Position numbers and translations under genes: made by a program
Shown here: piece by piece, positions 1 through 9,493 of the stretch
Layout: each line of letters starts with the position of its first letter
Numbering within the stretch: position 1 is the stretch's first letter
Notes under the pieces: generated by a model
Seen by the model: the letters and a program-made list of their open reading frames with translations, nothing else
The model's database searches: none
What the model was told of the DNA's origin: nothing
NCBI GenBank assembly: GCA_002011235.1
Contig: MTMO01000025.1
Span: 1 to 39,394 of the forward strand
Length of the DNA stretch: 39,394 bases
Source of the DNA: Archaeoglobus sp. JdFR-27
GTDB lineage: Archaea > Halobacteriota > Archaeoglobi > Archaeoglobales > Archaeoglobaceae
Direction of reading: 5' to 3'

Positions 1-149
1 AAATGTTTAGTTGGTGACTAAAATTTTTAGTTGTTAATTAAATAAAATTTAAGTATTTTGAAAGTGTAGCTTTAATTGTCGGTGGGGTGGTGAGATGTTG
101 AAGAAGTTCCATAACCTTTCCCGAACCAAACGAAAGACAGCTCAATACA

Positions 150-698
150 ATGAGAGAGTTGGAGGGAAGGAATATTACAGTGGGAGAATATATCGAAAAG
201 GTTTATCCCGAACTGTTGAAAGAAATTCCCGAAGCTGCAAAGAAAAGGTTGTACTCAAGCAAAATTGTATGGCCTTCTGGAAATCCAATTGCAAAGAAAA
301 CACAATCTACTAAGGAAACCCAAGTACAGCCTCAACAGGTTCAGCTTATACTTTTGATTCACAATTCTGCTGTTGAGAGCCTATCTTGGCCTAATATTAA
401 ACAGAGTTCGTGGAGCTACGAAATATGGCCGCCTATTTCTAAAATAAACTTGCCCTTTATGGCGGTTGAGTCATATCTGTGGTATAGAGAAACTCCGGAC
501 TCACCCATTCACTTTAAGTCTTTTACCGCGAAATCGTGCTTTAACTGCTACGAAGTAAACGCTGAAAAGACCTATACAGCCAGTGAAGGAGGATACTGGG
601 ATGTAACTGGACATCACTGGGGAGATTATCCTCCTGACTACAATCCGCCAGACTACGATGTACGAACTGATTCTGGCTGGCATTATTTCGGACCGTAA
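150..698 (+). CDS. Unrecognised 182-residue protein, start possibly frameshifted
   Basis: I do not recognise this protein. It has no signal peptide or membrane segment. The first third is charged and helical. The middle is rich in Trp/Tyr/Pro, with a Cys pair in SCFNCYEV. The C-terminus is Tyr/Pro/Asp/Gly-rich, which looks more like an ordered beta or structural domain than noise. The in-frame ATG at 150 has no convincing ribosome site. A much better start (GGTGGTGAG then ATG at 95) lies in another frame and encodes a basic peptide (MLKKFHNLSRTKRKTAQYNE) that runs past 150. A one-base shift near 150 would join the two, so the gene is either frameshifted or starts at the weaker ATG. It sits two bases before a 50-codon membrane gene, suggesting one transcript. 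Confidence 0.5.
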   Translation: MRELEGRNITVGEYIEKVYPELLKEIPEAAKKRLYSSKIVWPSGNPIAKKTQSTKETQVQPQQVQLILLIHNSAVESLSWPNIKQSSWSYEIWPPISKINLPFMAVESYLWYRETPDSPIHFKSFTAKSCFNCYEVNAEKTYTASEGGYWDVTGHHWGDYPPDYNPPDYDVRTDSGWHYFGP

Positions 699-700
699 CC

Positions 701-853
701 ATGCGAGTTGGAAGCATTGTGATCACAGCTGCAACACATGGAGACCTTATATTTGTAATATTCTATCTTATTTTCTTATTATTATTTTTTTGTTTTGTAT
801 TATGGATATACAAGAGAATTAAAAACAAGCTCAAAGATAGGAAAGGTAAGTAG
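701..853 (+). CDS. Small single-span membrane protein, 50 residues
   Basis: ATG at 701 follows the stop of the upstream gene by two bases and opens a 50-codon frame ending TAG at 851-853. About 17 N-terminal polar residues precede a very hydrophobic helix (roughly residues 17-36, Ile/Leu/Phe-rich with one Cys and Trp). A strongly basic tail (YKRIKNKLKDRKGK) follows, so an N-out/C-in single-span topology is expected. The tight spacing implies translational coupling with the 182-residue protein, perhaps as its membrane partner. The function is unknown. The clean hydrophobic/basic layout argues that it is real despite its size. Confidence 0.55.
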   Translation: MRVGSIVITAATHGDLIFVIFYLIFLLLFFCFVLWIYKRIKNKLKDRKGK

Positions 854-1111
854 TTAGTGATGTGACGGTAGAATAATTGTTGGTTAGGCCGTAGAGGATG
901 CAGAAGATGGGGAGCGTAATAACATTAATTATCAACTCATATACCTTTGCCTGAGAAACCCTCTCCACTTTCCTTTCAGTCTTCTTATTTGTCTATTCGG
1001 AAAAGTTCCTTTTCCAAGATTTGCTACTAGTTCATTTAAATTTCGATTGGAGGTTTAGCTGACTTCTAAACTGTTTAGTTAGTGACATTTTTCCCTTCAA
1101 TCAGCCAAACC
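854..1111. other. Gene-free stretch with short direct repeat
   Basis: No open frame with a plausible start was found. The sequence TTAGTTAGTGAC near 1073 closely matches TTAGTTGGTGAC near 7, and a partial match (TAGTTAGTGAT) lies at about 851. The repeats therefore bracket the two genes at the left edge. Confidence 0.4.
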
Positions 1112-1627
1112 TCAAACCTCAACCAAGAATTTTTCAAAATCTTTCACAACGTACTTCTTCCCTTTTTTAACGATTTCGTGTCCCTCTTTTTCCAGCAATT
1201 TTATCTGAGTTTCTATCCCGCCAGGATACTTCTCATTTATTACCCCTCCAGCTTTTAAAGTTCTCCAGTAGGGTGTTATGTTCTTCTTTCCTTCTTTCGC
1301 TTCTTCTTCAGCCGCATGGGCTGCGATCCAAGCGAAGATTCCTGTTGTAATGGGACATCCGATGGTGGCGTTATGCTTCTTCGCAAGTTTTTCTCTGATC
1401 TGATTGATTGTAATCAGCTTTCCTTCCGGAACTTCCTTCATGATCTCATCAACTTCTTTTGGAGCTGGTATAACAACAGTACCCTCTCCCCATTTTTTAC
1501 TCATTTTTTCAGTAATTTCAACAACCTTTGGTAGATCCTTGCTGTCTTCTAGCTTCTCTTTCCAAGATTTTTTGGTTTTACCTTTACCCTTCCTCGATTT
1601 TTCTGAGTTAGATTTCATCAAATTCAT
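1112..1627 (-). CDS. MGMT-family (alkyltransferase-like) DNA-binding protein without the acceptor cysteine
   Basis: The C-terminal half resembles the DNA-binding domain of O6-alkylguanine-DNA alkyltransferases. There is a helix-turn-helix-like region after VPEGKLITINQIREKL (about residues 66-81), then PYWRT at 119-123 where active enzymes have PCHRV, then a glycine-rich wing (GGVINEKYPGG). The alkyl-accepting Cys is replaced by Tyr120, so it should bind DNA but not repair it, as alkyltransferase-like proteins do; that role is inferred. The N-terminal 20 residues are Lys/Ser/Gly-rich and probably disordered; family members I recall begin near SWKEKLEDS, so a later start is possible. A GGGGAAC element lies about ten bases before the chosen ATG. 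It is transcribed away from the symporter genes. Confidence 0.7.
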   Translation of the reverse strand: MNLMKSNSEKSRKGKGKTKKSWKEKLEDSKDLPKVVEITEKMSKKWGEGTVVIPAPKEVDEIMKEVPEGKLITINQIREKLAKKHNATIGCPITTGIFAWIAAHAAEEEAKEGKKNITPYWRTLKAGGVINEKYPGGIETQIKLLEKEGHEIVKKGKKYVVKDFEKFLVEV

Positions 1628-1764
1628 TTTATGTTCCCCATTTAAACCTTTGTCGCTAAATATAATGATTGATTGTCTTAATTCATATCTCTGAATTTAT
1701 CAAAAAGAAAGATTTTTAAACAATCCATGTATGCTACAGTGTTACACAATAACATGGTGAGAAA

Positions 1765-1887
1765 ATGCTAGGATTCGCTGACGTTTGGACGGAGCTGGGA
1801 TTTCTACTAACTTTGGCTTCAGTAGTGGGATGTATACTCTATGGAATCCTAAAATGGCTGTATTATAAAATGGCTGTATTGAGGTGA
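1765..1887 (+). CDS. Symporter small accessory protein, 40 residues
   Basis: A 40-codon frame starts at ATG 1765 behind GGTGAGAAA and ends TGA at 1885-1887, one base before the symporter ATG. The peptide begins MLGFADVWTELGFLL and contains one hydrophobic helix ending in ILYGILKWLYY. This matches what I remember of the small accessory proteins encoded just ahead of some sodium/solute symporters (typically MLGxDDPW..., one helix, then YGxxNW). The C-terminus is lengthened by an imperfect duplication of AAAATGGCTGTATT (1850-1863 and 1867-1880). The symporter's ribosome site, GAGGTGATATG, overlaps this stop codon, so the two are probably translationally coupled. It likely acts in the membrane, stabilising or targeting the carrier. 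Confidence 0.7.
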   Translation: MLGFADVWTELGFLLTLASVVGCILYGILKWLYYKMAVLR

Positions 1888-1888
1888 T

Positions 1889-3517
1889 ATGATGGATGTG
1901 CTTTTGATGGTTTCTGTAATAGCCATCTACATGGTCGTTACAATCTATCTGGGCTATTTCGGGTTTAGATTGACGAAAAATAGTGAAGACTACCTAGTTG
2001 CAGGCAGAAAAATGAATTCAGCCATAATGGCTCTATCCTATGGCGCTGCTTTCATCTCAACTTCAGCGATAATTGGGTTTGGAGGCGTAGCAGGATTGTT
2101 TGGATTCTCATTGTTATGGTTGAGTTTCTTAAACATATTCATTGGCATCTTCATAGCCTATGCGATAATCGGAAAGAGGGTTAGAAGAATCGGTTCAGCT
2201 TTAGGGGCTTTAACATTCCCTGAGCTATTAGGAAAGTTGTACGATTCAAGATTTCTACAGGTTTTTTCGGGGATGATAATTTTCCTGTTCATGCCCTTGT
2301 ATGCTGGGGTTGTATTAATTGGAGCTGCAAGATTTGTGGAGGTTTCTCTATCCATTGATTACAAGATTGCCTTGCTGTTTCTCTCTACCATCATAGCCCT
2401 GTATGTTGTTTATGGTGGGCTTATAGCCGTGATTTATACGGATGCTTTCCAAGGAGCGATCATGCTATTGAGCATGATTTTCCTCTTGATTTCAACTTAC
2501 GCACTGTTTGGAGGGATTATTCAGGCTCATGAGGCTTTAACATCCTATAACAGTCTAGCAATAGAGATGTTTGAGAGCAAGATTCCAGGACACCTAGGAT
2601 GGACGGTATTTCCAGCTCTAGGCTCCCCAGCGTGGTGGGTTCTGGTTTCAACGATAATCCTCGGAGTAGGCATTGGGGTTCTCGCGCAACCACAGCTAGT
2701 TGTCAGGCTGATGACTGTAAAGTCAGATAGAGATTTGGATAAGGCTGTGCCAGTGGGGGCCTTCTTCATATTCATAATGGTCGGTACATCTTTCATCGTT
2801 GGCTCCCTAAGCAATGCTTACTTTATCGAGACTACAGGAGAGCCCAGTGTATCCATTGCAGAAGGAAACGTTGACAGGATCATTCCTTCATTTATAAATG
2901 CTGTAATGCCAAAATGGTTCACCGCTATTTTCATGGTCACATTGCTAGCTGCTGCGATGTCTACGCTAAGCAGCCAGTTTCATACGATAGGCTCGGCTTT
3001 GGGAAGGGATGTTTTCCAAACAATTTTGAGAGATAGCGAAAGAACGATAAAAATAACTAGAATTGCCATTTCTATTGGTATCCTTTTCAGCATCGTTTTG
3101 GCATACATTCTGCCTCCAGGAGTCATAGCCAGGGGGACTGCGATATTCTTCGCCCTTTGCGCATCTTCTTTCCTTCCAGCATACCTTGGAGGACTTTACT
3201 GGAGGAGGGCAACAAGGCAGGGAGCCATCCTCAGCGTGATTTTTGGCTTTGCCGCTTCGCTGATTTATCTGGCTTTCATCCACGCAAAAGAGGCAAAAGA
3301 GCTTGGAATTTCCAAACTTATCTTTGGTAAGGAGGTTCTTGCGAGTTTTCCATGGACGGTAATAGATCCTCTCGTTATCGTGCTTCCTGCATCAACTGTT
3401 ATTTTTGTATTAGTGAGTCTTTTTACTTGTAGGAAAGTTAAAGAGGCAAAGGCATACACCGAAGCACAAATCAAGGTTCGAAAATCCAAAGAGGGTTCCA
3501 AATGCAAACAAGAGTAG
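1889..3517 (+). CDS. Sodium:solute symporter (SSS/SLC5 family)
   Basis: A 542-residue polytopic protein with about 13 hydrophobic segments, the usual size for the SSS family (LeuT-like fold, sodium-driven uptake). Family marks include an N-terminal segment with DYLVAGR, a first helix with FISTSAIIGFGGVAG, the signature-like VYGGLIAVIYTDAFQG near residue 175, and LLAAAMSTLSSQFHTIGSA in the core helix that usually supplies a sodium ligand Ser/Thr. The C-terminus is short and basic, ending in cytosol-like KEGSKCKQE. The substrate cannot be read from sequence; monocarboxylates, amino acids or pantothenate are all possible. Two adjacent ATGs (1889, 1892) follow the ribosome site. It is cotranscribed with the 40-residue accessory gene; a TATA-like TTTTTAAAC lies near 1709. 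Confidence 0.9.
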   Translation: MMDVLLMVSVIAIYMVVTIYLGYFGFRLTKNSEDYLVAGRKMNSAIMALSYGAAFISTSAIIGFGGVAGLFGFSLLWLSFLNIFIGIFIAYAIIGKRVRRIGSALGALTFPELLGKLYDSRFLQVFSGMIIFLFMPLYAGVVLIGAARFVEVSLSIDYKIALLFLSTIIALYVVYGGLIAVIYTDAFQGAIMLLSMIFLLISTYALFGGIIQAHEALTSYNSLAIEMFESKIPGHLGWTVFPALGSPAWWVLVSTIILGVGIGVLAQPQLVVRLMTVKSDRDLDKAVPVGAFFIFIMVGTSFIVGSLSNAYFIETTGEPSVSIAEGNVDRIIPSFINAVMPKWFTAIFMVTLLAAAMSTLSSQFHTIGSALGRDVFQTILRDSERTIKITRIAISIGILFSIVLAYILPPGVIARGTAIFFALCASSFLPAYLGGLYWRRATRQGAILSVIFGFAASLIYLAFIHAKEAKELGISKLIFGKEVLASFPWTVIDPLVIVLPASTVIFVLVSLFTCRKVKEAKAYTEAQIKVRKSKEGSKCKQE

Positions 3518-3687
3518 GTTGGTCTTAGTTTGATTGATAGGGATTGCCAGAACCGGACATCTAAGATTTTCACTACTGCAATCAGAAAATCCAATGATCA
3601 ATCTAAAATCCAACCTAAAAGCCAATCCAAGAGCCACCAGCAAAACTTAAATAAAGAATCACAAATTAGCAAACGGAGGTGTTTGTT

Positions 3688-3885
3688 GTGGGAACGGTAA
3701 AACCTGCATACATCAAGGTAATCGCTCTTGAGCTCATGAAAAAGTATCCAGATGTGTTTACAGAAAGCTTCGATGAGAACAAGAAGCTGGTTGCTGAATA
3801 TGCCAAGATCAACAGCAAGACGATAAGGAACAGGGTGGCAGGATACATCACAAGAAAGGTTAGAAGGGGTTATCTAAATGTTTGA
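3688..3885 (+). CDS. rps17e: 30S ribosomal protein S17e
   Basis: A 65-residue archaeal/eukaryotic-type small-subunit protein. The body [18 protein letters not shown], the [15 protein letters not shown] segment and the basic tail are characteristic of S17e, which has no bacterial counterpart. I place the start at GTG 3688 ([10 protein letters not shown]) because a full GGAGGTG site ends seven bases upstream; a longer reading from GTG 3679 would place the start inside that site. A TATA-like CTTAAATAAAG lies at about 3646-3656. The 3' end overlaps dapA by eight bases, making this the leader gene of a translation-lysine operon. Confidence 0.93.
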   Translation: MGTVKPAYIKVIALELMKKYPDVFTESFDENKKLVAEYAKINSKTIRNRVAGYITRKVRRGYLNV

Positions 3886-4750
3886 GTTGAAAGGTGTTAT
3901 TCCTGCTTTAGTAACACCTTTTGACGATGAGTTAAACGTGGATTATAAAGGAATCGATAAAAACCTCGAATTTCTCGAAAAGCATGTTAATGCAGTGGTA
4001 CCAGCAGGAACAACTGGCGAGGCTGCAACTTTAAGCTATGAAGAGCATATCGAGGTTGTAAAATACGTTAAGGAGGTTTCAAAGCTTCCTGTAATAGGTG
4101 GAGCTGGTTCAAATTCAACCAGAGAAGCACTATATCTAGGAAAAGAAGTTGAGAAGGCAGGCGTCGATGCAGCGATGTTCGTGACGCCCTACTATAACAA
4201 ACCAAATCCTGAAGGGTTGTATCGACACTACAAAACCCTTTCAGAAGAACTCTCAATTCCGATAATTGTTTACAATGTTCCTTCGAGGACTGGCATAAAC
4301 CTAACTCCAGAGGTTGTAAGGAGGCTTTCAGAGATTGATGGGGTTGTCGCTATAAAGGAGGCAAGTGGTAATTTAAAGCAGATTTCTGAAATTATAAGAG
4401 CAACGGCCGACGACTTCACCCTCCTTTCAGGAGATGATTTTCTAACGTTTCCCATTCTATGTTTAGGGGGAAAAGGAGTTATAAGTGTTGCAGCAAACGT
4501 TGCACCACATCTAATGAAAGAGATGTACAACAACTTTGTTTCAGGAGATATTGATAAAGCCAGAAAATTACATCACAAGCTCACCCCTTTGTTTGATGTT
4601 CTTTTCATAGACACAAACCCAATTCCAGTTAAAAAGGCCTTGAACCTGATGGGTCTTGCAGCCGGAAGGCCTAGACTACCTCTGGTTGAACTAGACGAGA
4701 CTAAGACCGAAAAATTAAGATCGGTTTTAAAATCCCTCGAGCTGCTATGA
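3878..4750 (+). CDS. dapA: 4-Hydroxy-tetrahydrodipicolinate synthase
   Basis: A 290-residue TIM-barrel lyase of the DHDPS family. It condenses pyruvate with aspartate semialdehyde, the first committed step to diaminopimelate and lysine, in the cytosol. Visible marks are [11 protein letters not shown] (42-52) with the active-site Thr pair, YNVPSRTG (132-139) with Tyr132 and Arg137, and the Schiff-base lysine Lys160 in VAIKEASGN. Length is typical. It overlaps rps17e upstream and dapB downstream (ATGA), so all three are likely coupled. Some paralogues are aldolases for sugar acids, but the tight link to dapB makes the lysine role firm. Confidence 0.95.
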   Translation: MFELKGVIPALVTPFDDELNVDYKGIDKNLEFLEKHVNAVVPAGTTGEAATLSYEEHIEVVKYVKEVSKLPVIGGAGSNSTREALYLGKEVEKAGVDAAMFVTPYYNKPNPEGLYRHYKTLSEELSIPIIVYNVPSRTGINLTPEVVRRLSEIDGVVAIKEASGNLKQISEIIRATADDFTLLSGDDFLTFPILCLGGKGVISVAANVAPHLMKEMYNNFVSGDIDKARKLHHKLTPLFDVLFIDTNPIPVKKALNLMGLAAGRPRLPLVELDETKTEKLRSVLKSLELL

Positions 4751-5526
4751 TATCCGTTGCAATTGCTGGAGCAGCCGGAAGAATGGGAAAGCTCCTAGTG
4801 AAAAACGTTGTAGAGGATGAGGATCTCGAGTTAAAGCAGGTCTTCGATATAACCAGAGTCGGTGAGGATGCTGGAGAGATTGCTGGAGTGGGAAAAACCG
4901 ATGTTAAGATATCGGATAACATAAATGAGTTAAATTCGGACGTTCTGATTGACTTCACGATCGCAGAAGCTGCTGTTAAAAACATCAAAGTTGCCTCTGA
5001 GAAGGGAGTTAAACTCGTTGTGGGTACAACAGGCTTCTCAGATGAGCAATGGAAAGAAATTGAAACAGCGATCAAAGTTCCGGCGGTAATCTCTCCAAAC
5101 TTCAGCATTGGCGTAAACCTTTTCTGGAAAACTTTGGAGTTCGTGACACCCTATCTGCTCAGTTATGATGTAGAAATACTTGAACTTCACCATCGCTTTA
5201 AAAGAGACGCTCCTAGCGGAACGGCTATAAAAGCTGCGAATGTTATAAAAAAGATATTTGAGGAAAAAGGGATAAAAAGAGAGTTAAGATTTGAGAGAAG
5301 TGGTATAAGCCCAAGAGGAGATGAGATCGGAGTATTTGGTATCAGGGGCGGAGATGTAGTTGGAGAACATACCGTTTTTTTCCTTGGAGATGGAGAGAGG
5401 CTTGAGATTACACACAGAGCAGGAAGCAGGCAAGCTTTTGCTTCGGGAGCGATTAAAGCGGTAAAATGGATTGCAGGCGTTGATGAGCCAGGAATATACA
5501 CAATGGATAACGTTCTTGGCTTCTAA
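4747..5526 (+). CDS. dapB: 4-Hydroxy-tetrahydrodipicolinate reductase
   Basis: A 259-residue NAD(P)H-dependent reductase that acts directly on the DapA product. The nucleotide-binding motif GAAGRMG spans residues 8-14. Further marks are VVGTTGFS near 91 and the active-site block HHRFKRDAPSGTA (148-160) with His148 and Lys152. The length is standard for archaeal DapB. The ATG overlaps the dapA stop codon in an ATGA, so the pair is translationally coupled. Remaining lysine-pathway genes are not in the window. Confidence 0.95.
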   Translation: MISVAIAGAAGRMGKLLVKNVVEDEDLELKQVFDITRVGEDAGEIAGVGKTDVKISDNINELNSDVLIDFTIAEAAVKNIKVASEKGVKLVVGTTGFSDEQWKEIETAIKVPAVISPNFSIGVNLFWKTLEFVTPYLLSYDVEILELHHRFKRDAPSGTAIKAANVIKKIFEEKGIKRELRFERSGISPRGDEIGVFGIRGGDVVGEHTVFFLGDGERLEITHRAGSRQAFASGAIKAVKWIAGVDEPGIYTMDNVLGF

Positions 5527-5788
5527 TTTGATTATTAATTTGATTATGACTCATTTTTATTTGATGGCGTTAACTGGACTGTTAATCCTATGACTGTCGG
5601 CTCTATCTTTCATGCAGTTTTCAGCATCTCGATCTCAGCATCTCGATCCGATCCCGCCTGTCCTGCTTATCCAAATTTTGTATCCAAACCAACCGGCCTT
5701 TTTGGGCTTTAAAAAGTTTTAAAACCTCGAATTGGTATTTTCTCCAATCTCTACTGTCTACAAAAAAGTGTAAACAGAAGTTGATCAT

Positions 5789-6961
5789 TTAAAAGAGATT
5801 AAGTAATGGAAGCAGAATAGGAGCGATTTTTAACTTAAATGGTATTCTAGCATGGAGAATGTTCCACATATCCTTATCACTGAGGAGCTTGAAGTGCTTG
5901 GCAATCTTCTCGTCGCTCTCGGATATTTTGTCCCAGAGACTTTTTATGAAATAGGCCCTTTCCATAGCACCCAGCATAAGTTTCCTCCACCGCTCATCAA
6001 AACTTTCCAACCGAGAAAATTCTCCGCTTTCAAAGCATTCGTTTATAATCCGAGCGGCAACATCTCCGGCGATCATTGATGTGGGAATTCCCGCACCAAC
6101 ATGGCTTATTACCATGCTCGCCGCATCTCCAACCAAAAGCGTTTTTCCATGCACAGTTTTTTCTAGAGGCAGATCAACAGGCACCACAGCCCCGATCTCA
6201 CTCAAAACTCTTGCATGCTTAAGAAATATGGAGCTGTGAGGATATTCTTTAATAAATCTTTCAAGAGCTTTTATTATGTTGTCTCCTCTTTCAGCCTTCT
6301 GCCTCACGAATCCAACTCCAACGTTAGCGATTCCGTTCCCTTTGGGAATTATCCACGCATATCCACCGGCTGCAATCTTTTTCCCTACGAACATGTAAAC
6401 CGTATCCTCATCGCATTCAACGTTCTCCATCACATACTGCTTCGAAGGTACTACTGTTAATTTTCTCACCTTTAAGGCTGATGCGATTCTTGAGTTCGCT
6501 CCATCGCAGCCGGCAACAACTTCAGCTTTAACCACTCCATTCTCCAGCTTGAGTGCACTCTTTGAGTGCAATGGAGTAAAGCGGATTATTCTGGATGATT
6601 TCAAGATCTCATGACCACTCTTTTCAGCAACTTCGGAGATCATTCTATCTCTTTCAACAACATGCATTTTAAAGTCAACAACGAACTCCTTTCCGTCTGG
6701 GCCTGTAAAGCTTATGAATTTGGTTTTATTGCTCTCATATCTCTTGGGGATGTCGAAAAGGGAATAATCCTCAAGATCGGGAAGTAAAATCTTCATTTCC
6801 TCTTTAAAAGGAACTATTTCCCCACATTCAACCGGATAACCGAGTTTTTCCCTCTTATCGATACCAACAGCCTTGATGTTTCTATTCAAGCCCCTAAGCA
6901 AGAATGCGCCTGCGATTCCAACTCCAGCAACAGCAACCTCCACTTCAATCTGATTGGGCAT
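5789..6961 (-). CDS. Geranylgeranyl reductase family FAD-dependent oxidoreductase
   Basis: A 390-residue flavoprotein of the archaeal geranylgeranyl reductase/ChlP family, which saturates double bonds of isoprenoid chains in archaeal lipids or quinones. It has an N-terminal FAD-binding GVGIAG (13-18), a GYPVECGE motif with the family Cys46, a DG motif in GCDGANSR (151-158), the substrate-region YAWIIPKGNGIANVGVGF (201-218), and the second FAD contact LLVGDAASMV (275-284). The C-terminal helix ILLPLLNLF is hydrophobic and may touch the membrane. It stands alone, divergent from the small gene at 7116. Whether it acts on archaeol lipids or on menaquinone side chains cannot be told. Confidence 0.85.
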   Translation of the reverse strand: MPNQIEVEVAVAGVGIAGAFLLRGLNRNIKAVGIDKREKLGYPVECGEIVPFKEEMKILLPDLEDYSLFDIPKRYESNKTKFISFTGPDGKEFVVDFKMHVVERDRMISEVAEKSGHEILKSSRIIRFTPLHSKSALKLENGVVKAEVVAGCDGANSRIASALKVRKLTVVPSKQYVMENVECDEDTVYMFVGKKIAAGGYAWIIPKGNGIANVGVGFVRQKAERGDNIIKALERFIKEYPHSSIFLKHARVLSEIGAVVPVDLPLEKTVHGKTLLVGDAASMVISHVGAGIPTSMIAGDVAARIINECFESGEFSRLESFDERWRKLMLGAMERAYFIKSLWDKISESDEKIAKHFKLLSDKDMWNILHARIPFKLKIAPILLPLLNLF

Positions 6962-7115
6962 GTTAATCCCAGATGGGTGCTCTTTTTAAAAAGGTTCTTT
7001 TTGATCCGTGGTTTGAATGGCTTACATTTTTTATTTATTATTTCACAATATTTATTTGTGCCTAATCCTAAACAGAAAATTTCAAGTATAGTTTTTACAT
7101 TTAACTTTCAAGAGG

Positions 7116-7424
7116 ATGAACAGCATTGAAGTGAGGAAAGAATTTCTAAAGAAGATAATCGAGTCTTTTGATTTGATAAAAAAGCTCCTAAAGGAGAAGG
7201 CGATCTGCGAAGAGAACAGAATAGTCGTTTTTGACCCTCCATTTACCCTCCACATCCTCAGAAATCAGGGTTGTATATGTCTTTATCACGAGGAAGAGGA
7301 ACTTGGATATATTTCCTTGAAGGACTACAAGTTCTATGATACTGAAGCAGAGGTTGTGATGGATTCCTGGCTTAAAACCCTCACCTCCTTTGGTTTTAGA
7401 AGGTACATCGTTAAAAGGAAGTAA
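7116..7424 (+). CDS. Unrecognised 102-residue soluble protein
   Basis: I do not recognise this protein. It starts at ATG directly behind CAAGAGG. The first 30 residues form a charged helix (KEFLKKIIESFDLIKKLLKEK). The rest alternates short hydrophobic and aromatic stretches (RIVVFDPPFTLHIL, CICLYHEEEELGYISL) that look like a small beta-sheet domain, with Cys residues in QGCICLY. It contains no signal peptide or membrane helix. It runs divergent from the flavoprotein reductase and convergent with the membrane-bound regulator. Confidence 0.6.
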   Translation: MNSIEVRKEFLKKIIESFDLIKKLLKEKAICEENRIVVFDPPFTLHILRNQGCICLYHEEEELGYISLKDYKFYDTEAEVVMDSWLKTLTSFGFRRYIVKRK

Positions 7425-7525
7425 ATCTTAGTTTTTACCAGTTAATGGAGGAATCTAGAATAGTTTAATATTCTTTAACTCTTTTTCTCTTATCTTGTAA
7501 CAGACACTTAAAACTAAAAATCCAG

Positions 7526-8188
7526 CTATCTCCTTCTGTAAAGAACAAAAAGGATAAGCATGAGTACACCAAAAACAACAAGTCCCACTGCTATCGGATC
7601 GATGGTAGGAACTATTTCTGCCTTCAGTTCAGGAGTTGGAGTTGGGATTATCTTCGGAGTTGGAGTTTGAGTCGGAATTGGTGTTGGAGTTGGAGTTTGG
7701 GTTGGAACTGGCGTTACTGGTGTTGGTGCTGGAGTTGGTGCTGGAGTTGGTGCTGGGATGGGAGTTTCCAAAACACCCGGGGTTTCTGCTGGTTTTGGCA
7801 CTCTATCGATTTCAATTGCTTTCTTGGCAACTGGGGCAACTCCTGGAATCCTCTGAGTGGTAAGAAACCGATATGCAGAGGTTAGAATCGATAGCACTGC
7901 AACAACCAACAGACCAACGAGCTTTATTGTATCCTGCCTAATAACTCTCTTTCCCTTTTCTGTAAGCTCGTAGTAAACCCATTTCCTCTCGTTCTCAACT
8001 CTCCTAACCATTCCCGTCTCACAGAGTTTCTCTAAATGGTAAACGAGAGTTGGTTTTGAGTAACCGGTTGTCCTTGCAAGCTCGGAGACGGTGTGTGGTC
8101 TTGACTCAAGCTGAAAAAGTATCTTGCTCCTTGAAGTAGTGAAAATATCCCTCAAGCTACTTATCACAGATTTTAATGCCTTTTTCAT
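7526..8188 (-). CDS. Membrane-anchored winged-helix regulator with exported Pro/Thr linker
   Basis: Residues about 13-86 form an ArsR/MarR-like winged helix: the recognition helix lies in [20 protein letters not shown] and the wing in [21 protein letters not shown] first membrane helix follows (about 88-108). A long Pro/Thr/Ala-rich segment (143-186, repeated PTP units) leads to a second membrane helix (199-217) ending in YRRR. Topology should be DNA-binding domain inside, Pro/Thr linker outside, C-terminus inside. Such one-component membrane regulators may sense an envelope signal; the ligand is unknown. It is divergent from pscS with 84 bp between them, so the intergenic region could be its operator. 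Confidence 0.8.
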   Translation of the reverse strand: MKKALKSVISSLRDIFTTSRSKILFQLESRPHTVSELARTTGYSKPTLVYHLEKLCETGMVRRVENERKWVYYELTEKGKRVIRQDTIKLVGLLVVAVLSILTSAYRFLTTQRIPGVAPVAKKAIEIDRVPKPAETPGVLETPIPAPTPAPTPAPTPVTPVPTQTPTPTPIPTQTPTPKIIPTPTPELKAEIVPTIDPIAVGLVVFGVLMLILFVLYRRR

Positions 8189-8191
8189 TAA

Positions 8192-9400
<1,209 letters not shown>

Positions 9401-9493
9401 AACAACTGAAAACACTGAAGCTGTAGGGATAAATTTGAATCTAGAACTCAAAACCTCATCAATCTTTTATCTCTTCTTTGTTTGCTAAGTCTA

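Noticed and set aside
95-313. Separate 72-codon gene at the left edge
   Set aside because: Only its first ~20 codons look coding and they fit as the displaced start of the gene at 150. The rest is an out-of-frame reading of that gene.
7636-7885. Plus-strand frames rich in Leu/Glu or Trp/Cys
   Set aside because: They are shadows of the repeated Pro/Thr linker codons of the membrane regulator on the other strand.
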